Under the pieces are notes generated by a model, which did no database searches, was not told where the DNA came from, and saw only the letters and a program-made list of their open reading frames with translations. From positions 1 through 6,259 of the forward strand of contig JAKONL010000519.1 in NCBI GenBank assembly GCA_022701965.1: DNA of 6,259 nt, given 5' to 3'. The DNA is from Burkholderiaceae bacterium. Its GTDB lineage: Bacteria > Pseudomonadota > Gammaproteobacteria > Burkholderiales > Burkholderiaceae. Shown in pieces: positions 1 to 5,990 of this stretch. Numbering within the stretch: the first letter of the stretch is position 1; the number at the start of each line of letters is the position of its first letter. A program made the translations under genes and the position numbers.

Positions 1-123
1 CATGTCGCCCGGCAGCGCGCGCGCCATGAAGAAGCAGGCCGTGCCCACCAGCAGCGCCAGCGCGACGATCTGGAAGGCACGCCGCGCCAGCACGCCGGCC
101 CATGCGGAACGCACGGCGGTCAT
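1..123 (-). CDS. ABC transporter inner-membrane permease, DppB/NikB type (N-terminal 41 codons only)
   Basis: This is the first 41 residues of a permease whose remainder lies beyond the left edge. A short basic N-terminus (MTAVRSAWAGVLARRAFQ) leads into a hydrophobic segment at about residues 18-34, followed by ARALPGD at about 34-40. A first transmembrane helix ending in a (L)LPGD-type motif is characteristic of the first permease of peptide/nickel ABC importers (DppB, OppB, NikB). The ATG at 123 overlaps the stop codon of the upstream binding-protein gene as ATGA, so translation is probably coupled. A GGGGTGG stretch five bases upstream could act as a weak ribosome binding site. A second permease and ATPase genes would be expected further downstream, but that is inference. 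The family call rests on a short stretch plus gene context. Confidence 0.82.
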   Translation of the reverse strand, partial: MTAVRSAWAGVLARRAFQIVALALLVGTACFFMARALPGDM

Positions 124-1706
124 GCGCGCCACCCCATGCCGCTCAGCCGGTAGGAGCGCTCGAGCGGATCGAGGCTCACGCCGCTCAGGCGATCGCTCAC
201 CGCCACCTGCTGCCGGTACCAGGTCACCGGAATCACCGGCAGCCCTTCCTGCAAGGCCGCCGCCACCTGCGCGCGCAGCACGGCGATGCGCGCGGGTGTG
301 GGCGTGCCGCGCTGCAGCTCGGCGAGGGCCCGCACGAGGCCGTCGTCCTTCCAGCCCATCGCACCCCAGTCGCCGCCGGCGGCGCCGAAGTCCTGCGCCA
401 GCGTGCCGGTCGGATCGGGCACGCTCGCGTAGTTGCGCGCGGCCAGCGCGAGCTGCAGGCTGCCGTCGCGATGCCCGCGTGGCACGTCGCCCGAGTTGCC
501 GATGTCCACCTGCACCGCGATGCCGGCCTCGCGCCATTGCGCCTGCAGCGCGGTGGCGATGACCGGCAGTTCCGGCCGGTCGACGAAGGTGCGCAGCGCG
601 AGCCGCAGCGGCCGGCCGTCGCGGTCGCGCAGGCCGTCGGCCGCGCGCCGCCAGCCGGCTTCGGCCAACAGCCGCGCAGCCGCCTCCGGGTCGTGGCCGA
701 GCGGCGCGAGCGCGGCGTCGTGCCAGCTGCCGAGCGTCGGCGGAAAGAGCTGCGTCGCCGCCAGCTCAGGATCGCGCAGCAGCGCCTTCGCGATGCCAGC
801 GCGGTCGATCGCCAGGCTCAGCGCACGGCGCACCCGCACGTCCGCCAGCGCCGGAAGGCCCGCGTTGACCTTGACGATCACCGTCCGCGGCAGCGTCACC
901 GCCGCGATACGCACCGCGCCGCGCTTGCGCAGCCGCGTCAGGCTCACCGGATCGAGCCCGTAGGCCAGGTCGGCCTGGCCGCTCTCGGCCATCAGCGCGC
1001 GCGTCTCGGCGCGGCCGGCCGACAGGTAGGCCACCCGCTCGACGGCCGGCCGCGGGCCGTCGTAGCCGTCGAACGCCACCGCCTCGACCCGCTGCGGCGG
1101 CGCCAGCACGGCGACGCGGTAGGGTCCGCTGCCGACGATCCCGCGCACCGCGCCGTCCGGGCCGTAGCTCGACGGCGCCAGCACCAGCGTGCTGCTGTGG
1201 GCGAGCAGCGCGGGCAGGCCGTTGTACGGCGCGGTCAGCCGGATCGTCAGCGCCGTGGCGCCGTCGGCCTCGATCGCCGCGATCGGCGCCACGCCGAGCA
1301 GCGCCGGCGGCGTGCGCGCCGCGCGCAGGCAGCGCACCACCGCGTCGGCCGCGACCGGCGTGCCGTCGTGGAAACGCGCGCCGGGCCGCAGCACGAAGCG
1401 CCAGGCCAGCCCGTCGGCCGAAACGCTCCAGCGCTCGGCCAGGCCGGGCAGCGGCGTGCCGTCGTCGCGCGCGTCCGTCAGCGTCTCGGCGATCTGCATG
1501 CGCGTGAAGACGTAGCCGCTGGTCGCGGGCGCGAGGCCGGCGATCTCCCAGGGGCCGACGATCTGCAGCGGTGCGCGGGCCGTCTGGGCGAACGCGGCCG
1601 GGCCGCCGGCCGCCGCGACGCCGGCCGCGGCCAGCGAGGCGCGCAGCGCGGTCCGCCGCGTGACGGCGCGAGCGACGCAGGCCGCGGAAAAACCGTGATC
1701 GTCCAT
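120..1706 (-). CDS. ABC transporter periplasmic substrate-binding protein, family 5 (peptide/nickel type)
   Basis: This complete protein of 528 residues has the usual length for SBP_bac_5 proteins such as DppA, OppA and NikA. The N-terminus has a twin arginine at residues 17-18 (TRRTALRA), a hydrophobic stretch, and a probable cleavage site after AFA at residue 40, so Tat export is possible. The family signature lies at about residues 87-124, with LAERW, DGLAWRF, LRPGARFHDGTP and AADAV. GSGPY follows at 192-196, ADLAYG at 245-250, and DVRVRRALSLAIDR at 289-302. ADLAYG recalls the equivalent DLLYG stretch of NikA as I remember it, hinting at the nickel/metallophore branch, but the ligand is not proven. 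The ATG at 1706 lies two bases after the receptor stop and has GAGG eight bases upstream. The same frame is open upstream to 3530, but that part is only a shadow of the receptor gene. Tight spacing with the receptor suggests both handle the same ligand. Confidence 0.93.
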   Translation of the reverse strand: MDDHGFSAACVARAVTRRTALRASLAAAGVAAAGGPAAFAQTARAPLQIVGPWEIAGLAPATSGYVFTRMQIAETLTDARDDGTPLPGLAERWSVSADGLAWRFVLRPGARFHDGTPVAADAVVRCLRAARTPPALLGVAPIAAIEADGATALTIRLTAPYNGLPALLAHSSTLVLAPSSYGPDGAVRGIVGSGPYRVAVLAPPQRVEAVAFDGYDGPRPAVERVAYLSAGRAETRALMAESGQADLAYGLDPVSLTRLRKRGAVRIAAVTLPRTVIVKVNAGLPALADVRVRRALSLAIDRAGIAKALLRDPELAATQLFPPTLGSWHDAALAPLGHDPEAAARLLAEAGWRRAADGLRDRDGRPLRLALRTFVDRPELPVIATALQAQWREAGIAVQVDIGNSGDVPRGHRDGSLQLALAARNYASVPDPTGTLAQDFGAAGGDWGAMGWKDDGLVRALAELQRGTPTPARIAVLRAQVAAALQEGLPVIPVTWYRQQVAVSDRLSGVSLDPLERSYRLSGMGWRA

Positions 1707-1708
1707 CG

Positions 1709-3898
1709 TCAGAACCTCGCCTGCAGGCCGACGGTGAAGGTGCGCGGCGCACCCGGCGCGACCCAGACGCGGCTGTACGAGCTCGCGTAGTAGGTGCGGT
1801 CGAACACGTTGTCCACATCCAGCGAGAGGCGCAGCGCCGGGGTGATGCGCCAGTACGCGACCAGCCTGGCCGTGGTGTAGGCCGGCAGGTCGAACGCGGG
1901 CGTGCCGGCGACGGCCTCGGCCTGCGTGCGGGCCTGGCCGAGCCGGCGCCCGACATGCGCGAAGCCGCCGCCCACGCCCCAGCGCTGGCCACCGGCCAGG
2001 GCGTCCTCGTACATCGCCAGCGCGCTCGCGGTGAGCTTGGGCACGCCCAGCAGCCGCCCGCCGCTCTCCAGCGTGTTGTCGCGCGTCACCTCGACGTCGG
2101 TGAACGCCAGGCTCGCGTTGAGGCGCCAGTTCGTGGTCACCTGCCCGGCGATGTCGAACTCCGCGCCGCGGCTGCGGATCTCGCCCGCCGCGACCGAGAA
2201 GCCCGCGTTGGCCGGGTCGGCGGTGAGCACGTCGCGCTTGCGGATGTCGAACAGCGCCGCGGTCGCGCCGATGCGGCGATCGGTGCTTTCCCACTTGGCG
2301 CCGAGCTCCAGCGCCTTGCCGGTCTCGGGCGTGAAGGACCGCGCCGCCGCGTCGGAGCCGGCGTTGGGACGGAACGAGCGACCGGCGTTCGCGTAGAGCG
2401 TCCACTGCGCGTCGGGCAGCCAGCTCAGGCCGATGCGCGGCGAGGTCGACGAGGGTTGCTGCTCGGTGCGCGCGCCGTTGCGGCGGTTGAGCAGCGACTG
2501 GTCGTAGTCGTCCGAGCGCAGCCCGGCGACGAGGCGCCACTGCGGCCCGAGCCGGATCGCGTCCTGCACGTAGAACGCGGTGTTGCGCTGCCGCTCGCGC
2601 GTGTCGATATTGGCGCCGGGCACGGGCTGAGGCTGCCCGTAGACCGGGTCGTAGACGTTGACGGCATAGGGCGCGGCCGCGGTCGGGTTGGCGCGCAGCA
2701 TCAGCGAATCCAGGTCGAAGCGGAAGCTCTCGATGCCGAACAGCAACTCGTGTTCGAGAGCCCCGGTCTTCACCACGCCCTGCAGTTCGGCCTGCAGCGC
2801 GATGTCGTCGGAGGAGAAGTCGCGCAAGCGCCGCTGGCGCGTGAGGTCGCCGTTGGCCCGCAGCGCCACCGCCTCGGTCGAGAAGCCCTCCAGCGAGGCT
2901 TCGCGGTACGACACGCCGACGCGGCTGCGCCAGGCCGGGCTCCATTCGTGCGACAGGACCAGCTGGTGCGTCTGGTTCTTGACGGTGACGTCGCCGTCGG
3001 CCGGCTCGCCGAGGAAGGTGCGACGCGAGACGGCACCCAGCCGGTTGTTCACCGCCACCACGCCGCGGTCGAGCGGCGTCGCATGGCGCAGGTATTCGCC
3101 CGCGTATTCCAGCACCGTGTCGCGCCCGAGCTTCCAGGTGAAGGCCGGCGCGATCACCTCGCGCCGGGCCTGCACGCGGTCCCGGAAACTGTCGCGGTCT
3201 TCCACGGCGACGTTCAGGCGGTAGGCGAAGCTTTCGCCGACCGGGCCGGTGCTGTCGAGCGACCCGCGCCGGTAGCCGAAGCTGCCGGCCTGCGCCTCGA
3301 CCGTGTTCGCGGCGGTCCAGAGCGGCCGCTTGGAGACGATGTTGAGCGTGCCGCCGGGCTCGCTGCTGCCGTAGAGCGCGGCGGCCGGCCCTTTGAGGAA
3401 CTCGATGCGCTCGACGCCGGCCAGGTCGCGCGGGGCGTTGAAGCCGCGGTTGGCGGAGAAGCCGTTGAAGAGCGTCGCCATGCCGGTGTTCTCGTTGCCG
3501 GGCAGGCCGCGGATCGCGAGGTTGTCCCACAGGCCGCCGAAGTCGTTCTGGCGCGAGACGCCGCCGACATGGTCGAGCACGTCGTCGAGCCGGGTCGCGC
3601 CCAGGTCGTCGATCGCCTGGCGCGTGACGACGCGCACGGACTGCGGCAGCTCGCGCAGCGGCAAGTCTGTCTTGGCGCCGGCCGCTTCCTCGGCGTGGTA
3701 CGCGCCGGATTCGGTGCGGCCGACGACCTCGACGGTCGAGAGTTCGGCGCCGGCCGCTTCCGCGCGGGGTAGGACCTGCGCGAACGCGGGGGTGACGAAG
3801 GGCGACGCGACGAGGGTCGCCGCGGCGGCGAGGGCGAGCGGCAGCGGGCGCGCGGCGGCGGGGACGCGAGTCCCGGAGGATCGTGAGAAGACGGTCAT
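1709..3898 (-). CDS. TonB-dependent siderophore-type outer-membrane receptor
   Basis: From the ATG at 3898 the protein has 729 residues, typical for siderophore receptors. It begins with a long signal peptide (hydrophobic core about residues 18-39, likely cleavage after AFA at 40). A probable TonB box, STVEVVG, sits at 54-60. The plug domain follows at about 79-190, with LPQSVRVVT, LDDVLDHVGGV, IRGLPG, VERIEFLKGP and YGSSEPGGTLNIVSKRP; this last element is typical of the TonB-siderophore family. The remainder is the beta-barrel, closing with DVDNVFDRTYY and a C-terminal Phe (VGLQARF), the usual outer-membrane insertion signal. There is no N-terminal STN signalling domain, so it is unlikely to signal through an anti-sigma factor as FecA or FpvA do. 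An in-frame GTG at 3928 would add ten residues; neither start has a good ribosome binding site, and the ATG was chosen because it fits the signal peptide. The ligand is probably a metal-siderophore or other metallophore; a fully different chelate cannot be excluded. Confidence 0.95.
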   Translation of the reverse strand: MTVFSRSSGTRVPAAARPLPLALAAAATLVASPFVTPAFAQVLPRAEAAGAELSTVEVVGRTESGAYHAEEAAGAKTDLPLRELPQSVRVVTRQAIDDLGATRLDDVLDHVGGVSRQNDFGGLWDNLAIRGLPGNENTGMATLFNGFSANRGFNAPRDLAGVERIEFLKGPAAALYGSSEPGGTLNIVSKRPLWTAANTVEAQAGSFGYRRGSLDSTGPVGESFAYRLNVAVEDRDSFRDRVQARREVIAPAFTWKLGRDTVLEYAGEYLRHATPLDRGVVAVNNRLGAVSRRTFLGEPADGDVTVKNQTHQLVLSHEWSPAWRSRVGVSYREASLEGFSTEAVALRANGDLTRQRRLRDFSSDDIALQAELQGVVKTGALEHELLFGIESFRFDLDSLMLRANPTAAAPYAVNVYDPVYGQPQPVPGANIDTRERQRNTAFYVQDAIRLGPQWRLVAGLRSDDYDQSLLNRRNGARTEQQPSSTSPRIGLSWLPDAQWTLYANAGRSFRPNAGSDAAARSFTPETGKALELGAKWESTDRRIGATAALFDIRKRDVLTADPANAGFSVAAGEIRSRGAEFDIAGQVTTNWRLNASLAFTDVEVTRDNTLESGGRLLGVPKLTASALAMYEDALAGGQRWGVGGGFAHVGRRLGQARTQAEAVAGTPAFDLPAYTTARLVAYWRITPALRLSLDVDNVFDRTYYASSYSRVWVAPGAPRTFTVGLQARF

Positions 3899-4012
3899 GG
3901 AATCAATCGGCAGGACGGCCCCGGCCACGAGCGAGGTCGGCGGGCGGGACCCATGGACGGGCGAGCCGCCGCACGCTGGGCGTGCCGGGCGGCGGCAACG
4001 GATGGCGGGGCG
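3899..4012 (-). other. Intergenic gap between the DUF2946-like gene and the receptor gene
   Basis: This 114-base, very GC-rich stretch lies on the shared reading direction of both flanking genes. It contains one strong inverted repeat (3965-3996, listed separately). I see no convincing -35/-10 pair, no Fur-box-like AT-rich palindrome and no clear ribosome binding site for the receptor. It is most likely transcribed as an intercistronic region. Confidence 0.5.
3965..3996 (-). repeat. Strong inverted repeat (potential RNA hairpin) in the receptor leader
   Basis: Read on the minus strand, two nested perfect arms are present. The outer pair is GCCGCC with GGCGGC. The inner pair is GCACGC with GCGTGC around a CCA loop. 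They are separated on one side by a five-base bulge (GCCCG), giving 12 G/C-rich pairs in total. No T-run follows, so it is not a classical intrinsic terminator. It could be an mRNA-stability or attenuating structure between the small upstream gene and the receptor. GC-rich sequence makes such pairings easier by chance, so function is uncertain. Confidence 0.45.
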
Positions 4013-4420
4013 TCAGCCCCGGGACGCGACTCCGGGCGGGTCCCGGGCCGAGAACCGCCACCGGTCGAGGCCCGGCAGGAATCCGATGGCGAGCGGCGGG
4101 GCCGGTTGCGAGGCCGCTGCGCCAGCGAGCGAAGGCGGCCAAGCGCCGTCGGCGACCGCCGCGAAATGCGCCGAATGCGCGAAGGCGAGACACCAGGCAC
4201 AGAGCCCGTCGACGCTGCCTGCGCCGTTGCCGTTGCCGTTGCCGTTGACGTCCGGCTCGGCTTCATCGAGCTCGACGCCGTCGCCGAATGCCAGCTGGAC
4301 CGGCGAGCGTGCCGCCTGCTCGATCGCCTGCACGAAATGCGACGCTTCGTGCGCAGGCCGACCGACCACCGTGTGGAAGCACAGGGCGAGCAGAAGCAGA
4401 CGGATCAGCAGAAGGCGCAT
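4013..4420 (-). CDS. Small secreted DUF2946-like protein with CxxC/His cluster
   Basis: This 135-residue protein starts MRLLLIRLLLLALCFHTVVG, a clear signal peptide or N-terminal membrane anchor. The mature part has HEASH at residues 24-28, then an acidic stretch (about 47-57), an Asn-Gly repeat (NGNGNGNG, 59-66), and CAWCLAFAHSAH at 74-85. It ends in a Pro/Ala-rich tail. A leading hydrophobic segment, an early His-Glu-x-x-His and a later CxxC motif resemble the DUF2946 family, whose biochemical function is not established. His and Cys clusters make periplasmic metal binding plausible, but that is inference. The gene precedes the receptor by 114 bases on the same strand, as expected for an accessory of the import operon. 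The ATG at 4420 was chosen because the signal peptide starts there; an in-frame ATG at 4516 would put a 32-residue Arg/Pro-rich stretch in front. No good ribosome binding site is visible. Confidence 0.72.
   Translation of the reverse strand: MRLLLIRLLLLALCFHTVVGRPAHEASHFVQAIEQAARSPVQLAFGDGVELDEAEPDVNGNGNGNGAGSVDGLCAWCLAFAHSAHFAAVADGAWPPSLAGAAASQPAPPLAIGFLPGLDRWRFSARDPPGVASRG
4223..4246. repeat. Hexanucleotide tandem repeat, four copies of GCCGTT
   Basis: Four perfect head-to-tail copies of GCCGTT on the plus strand encode, on the minus strand, the Asn-Gly repeat (residues 59-66) of the small secreted protein. The six-base unit keeps the reading frame, so copy-number change would lengthen or shorten a flexible linker between the acidic segment and the CxxC motif without breaking the gene. 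Confidence 0.9.
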
Positions 4421-4474
4421 GGACGCGGGAGACGAAGCGGTGGGGCAGTGAACCGGTGAGGCGGCGGGAGGACG

Positions 4475-4521
4475 GTCGCGCGGGCGACGGCCCGGAATCA
4501 TACGGGCGCGCGACATGCGAC
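4475..4521. promoter_or_regulatory. Cluster of GTCGC/GCGAC elements upstream of the eutB promoter
   Basis: An inverted pair GTCGC-GCGG-GCGAC lies at 4475-4488. Two further copies of GCGAC lie at 4510-4514 and 4517-4521, the last two as a direct repeat with a seven-base period. They end 16 bases before the -24 element. Activators of sigma-54 promoters bind upstream, commonly at inverted repeats, so these are candidates. The motif is short and GC-rich, so chance occurrence is quite possible. Confidence 0.25.
4497..4502 (-). promoter_or_regulatory. Possible sigma-70 -10 element for the minus-strand import operon
   Basis: On the minus strand this reads TATGAT, one mismatch from TATAAT, in an otherwise very GC-rich region and about 77 bases upstream of the ATG at 4420. 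The sequence 16-18 bases upstream of it (around GCCGGT) is a poor -35, so an activator or another sigma factor would be needed. No Fur-box palindrome overlaps it. Confidence 0.3.
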
Positions 4522-4536
4522 CGGCCGCGCATTGCC

Positions 4537-4552
4537 TGGCATCGCCTTTGCA
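4537..4552 (+). promoter_or_regulatory. Sigma-54 (RpoN) -24/-12 promoter for eutBC
   Basis: The sequence TGGCAT-CGCCT-TTGCA matches the sigma-54 consensus TGGCAC-N5-TTGCA except for T in place of the last C of the first block. The invariant GG (4538-4539) and GC (4550-4551) have exactly ten bases between them. Transcription would begin near 4563, giving a leader of about 32 bases before the eutB ATG at 4595. In Pseudomonas aeruginosa the eutBC cluster is known to need RpoN and the enhancer-binding protein EatR, which supports the reading. Confidence 0.65.
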
Positions 4553-4584
4553 TGCCACCATGCGCACGAATCCTTCTTCCCGCC

Positions 4585-4588
4585 GGAG
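4585..4588 (+). promoter_or_regulatory. Ribosome binding site of eutB
   Basis: GGAG lies six bases before the ATG at 4595. It decides against the in-frame upstream ATG at 4532, which also falls before the transcription start predicted from the sigma-54 promoter. Confidence 0.75.
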
Positions 4589-4594
4589 CACCGC

Positions 4595-5986
4595 ATGCCC
4601 TATCGCCACACCGTCGGCACCGCCACCTGGCAGTTCGCCGATCTGCGCGCGCTCATGGCGAAGGCGACGCCGGCGCGCTCGGGCGACGTCCTCGCCGGGC
4701 TGGCGGCGCAATCCGCCGTCGAGCGCATGGCCGCGCGCATGGCCCTGGCCGATGTGCCGCTCGCCCGCTTCCTGGAAGAGCTGCTGGTACCGTACGAGGA
4801 CGACGAGGTCACGCGCCTGATTGTCGACACGCACGACGCCGCCGCCTTCGCGCCCGTCGCGCACCTGACCGTCGGCGCTTTCCGCGACTGGCTGCTGTCC
4901 GACGCGGCCGACAGCGCGATGCTCGCGCGCGTCGCGCCCGGCATCACGCCCGAGATGGCGGCGGCGGTGAGCAAGCTGATGCGCCACCAGGACCTGATCC
5001 TGGTCGCGCGCAAATGCCGGGTCGTCACGAAGTTCCGCAACACCATCGGCCTGCCGGGCCATCTGTCGGTGCGGCTGCAGCCCAACCACCCGACCGACGA
5101 CCTGCGCGGCATCGCCGCCTCGATGGTCGACGGCCTGCTCTACGGCGCGGGCGACGCGGTGATCGGCATCAACCCCGCGACCGACAGCGTGCCGGCGCTC
5201 ACGCGCCTGGTGCACATGCTCGACGAGCTCATCGGCCGGCTCGGCATCCCGACGCAGTCGTGCGTGCTCACGCACGTCACCAACACCGTGCAGATGATCG
5301 AGCAGGGTGCGCCGGTCGACCTGGTGTTCCAGTCGGTCGCCGGCACCGAGCGGGCCAACGCGAGCTTCGGCATCGACCTGGCGCTGCTGCGCGAGGCGCA
5401 CGACGCGGCGCTGTCGATGCGGCGCGGCACGCTGGGCGACAACGTCATGTACTTCGAGACCGGCCAGGGCAGCGCGCTGTCGGCCAATGCCCACCACGGC
5501 GTCGACCAGCAGACCTGCGAGGCGCGCGCCTACGCGGTGGCGCGCGCCTTCAGGCCGCTGCTGGTCAACACGGTGGTCGGCTTCATCGGACCGGAGTACC
5601 TCTACGACGGCAGGCAGATCGTGCGCGCCGGCCTGGAGGACCACTTCTGCGGCAAGCTGATGGGCCTGCCGCTGGGCTGCGACGTCTGCTACACCAACCA
5701 CGCCGAGGCCGATTCGGACGACATGGACACGCTCATGACGCTGCTCGGCACGGCCGGCCTGACCTTCCTCATGGGCGTGCCGGGCGCCGACGACATCATG
5801 CTCAACTACCAGAGCACCTCGTTCCACGACGCGCTCTACCTGCGCGAGGTGCTAGGCCTGAAGCGGGCGCCGGAGTTCGAGGCCTGGCTGCGGGCGATGC
5901 AGCTGAGCGATGCGCAGGGCCGCATCCGGCCGGTGACCGCCGCCCATCCGGCGCTGCAGCAGTTGCGCCAGTTGCGCGTCGCCTGA
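4595..5986 (+). CDS. eutB: Ethanolamine ammonia-lyase large subunit EutB
   Basis: EutB is the catalytic TIM-barrel subunit of the cytoplasmic adenosylcobalamin-dependent enzyme that converts ethanolamine to acetaldehyde and ammonia. The product has 463 residues, close to the roughly 453 of E. coli EutB. Residues known to contact substrate in the E. coli enzyme are present: R160 and Q162 (in VRLQPNHP), N193 (in IGINPATDS), E288 (in [18 protein letters not shown]287 in E. coli), F330 (in [13 protein letters not shown]) and D363 (in [14 protein letters not shown]). [16 protein letters not shown] near the C-terminus is also typical. The ATG at 4595 is set by GGAG six bases upstream and by the N-terminus lining up with E. 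coli numbering. It is followed after four bases by eutC. Likely RpoN-controlled by the promoter at 4537-4552. Nothing suggests damage; identification is essentially certain. Confidence 0.98.
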   Translation: MPYRHTVGTATWQFADLRALMAKATPARSGDVLAGLAAQSAVERMAARMALADVPLARFLEELLVPYEDDEVTRLIVDTHDAAAFAPVAHLTVGAFRDWLLSDAADSAMLARVAPGITPEMAAAVSKLMRHQDLILVARKCRVVTKFRNTIGLPGHLSVRLQPNHPTDDLRGIAASMVDGLLYGAGDAVIGINPATDSVPALTRLVHMLDELIGRLGIPTQSCVLTHVTNTVQMIEQGAPVDLVFQSVAGTERANASFGIDLALLREAHDAALSMRRGTLGDNVMYFETGQGSALSANAHHGVDQQTCEARAYAVARAFRPLLVNTVVGFIGPEYLYDGRQIVRAGLEDHFCGKLMGLPLGCDVCYTNHAEADSDDMDTLMTLLGTAGLTFLMGVPGADDIMLNYQSTSFHDALYLREVLGLKRAPEFEAWLRAMQLSDAQGRIRPVTAAHPALQQLRQLRVA

Positions 5987-5990
5987 AATC

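Larger units (their letters stand above)
4421..4594. promoter_or_regulatory. Divergent intergenic region between the import operon and eutBC
   Basis: These 174 bases separate the start codons of the DUF2946-like gene (minus) and eutB (plus). They hold a sigma-54-type promoter for eutB, a possible sigma-70 -10 for the minus-strand operon, and several GCGAC/GTCGC repeats that may be regulator sites. I see no cobalamin riboswitch-like element, and the stretch downstream of the eutB promoter is too short to hold one. Confidence 0.7.

Noticed and set aside
102..1790. A 562-residue open frame on the plus strand opposite the binding-protein gene
   Set aside because: It is low in complexity, Arg/Ala/Gly-rich and lacks family motifs. 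The minus-strand binding protein explains this stretch fully.
1707..3530. Upstream extension of the binding-protein frame, which would give a 1136-residue protein
   Set aside because: This part lies inside the receptor gene in another frame and is Arg/Pro/Ala-rich. The real start at 1706 directly precedes a signal peptide.
1955..3772. A 605-residue open frame on the plus strand opposite the receptor gene
   Set aside because: It is an antisense shadow favoured by very high GC content. Its translation is Arg/Ala/Gly/Val-rich without recognisable domains, whereas the minus strand encodes a clear TonB receptor from signal peptide to terminal Phe.
3965..3996. Rho-independent terminator after the small secreted-protein gene
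   Set aside because: The hairpin is strong but is followed on the minus strand by TCGCCCGTCC with no T-run, so it does not meet the criterion.
4532..4594. An earlier EutB start at the ATG at 4532
   Set aside because: That ATG falls inside the predicted sigma-54 promoter and before its start point, and the extra residues are not EutB-like. GGAG with good spacing precedes the ATG at 4595.
3899..4600. A Fur box controlling the receptor operon
   Set aside because: I found no GATAATGATAATCATTATC-like AT-rich palindrome in either non-coding stretch. The only AT-richer spot is the TATGAT around 4497-4502.
4421..5827. Upstream extension of the DUF2946-like frame on the minus strand into eutB (604 residues)
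   Set aside because: The extension is antisense to eutB and contains no motif. The signal peptide starts at 4420.
1709..5986. A functional link in which the receptor imports cobalamin for the divergent B12-dependent EutBC
   Set aside because: The plug motifs are of the siderophore-receptor type rather than BtuB-like, the partner binding protein is family 5 and not BtuF, and no cobalamin riboswitch is seen.
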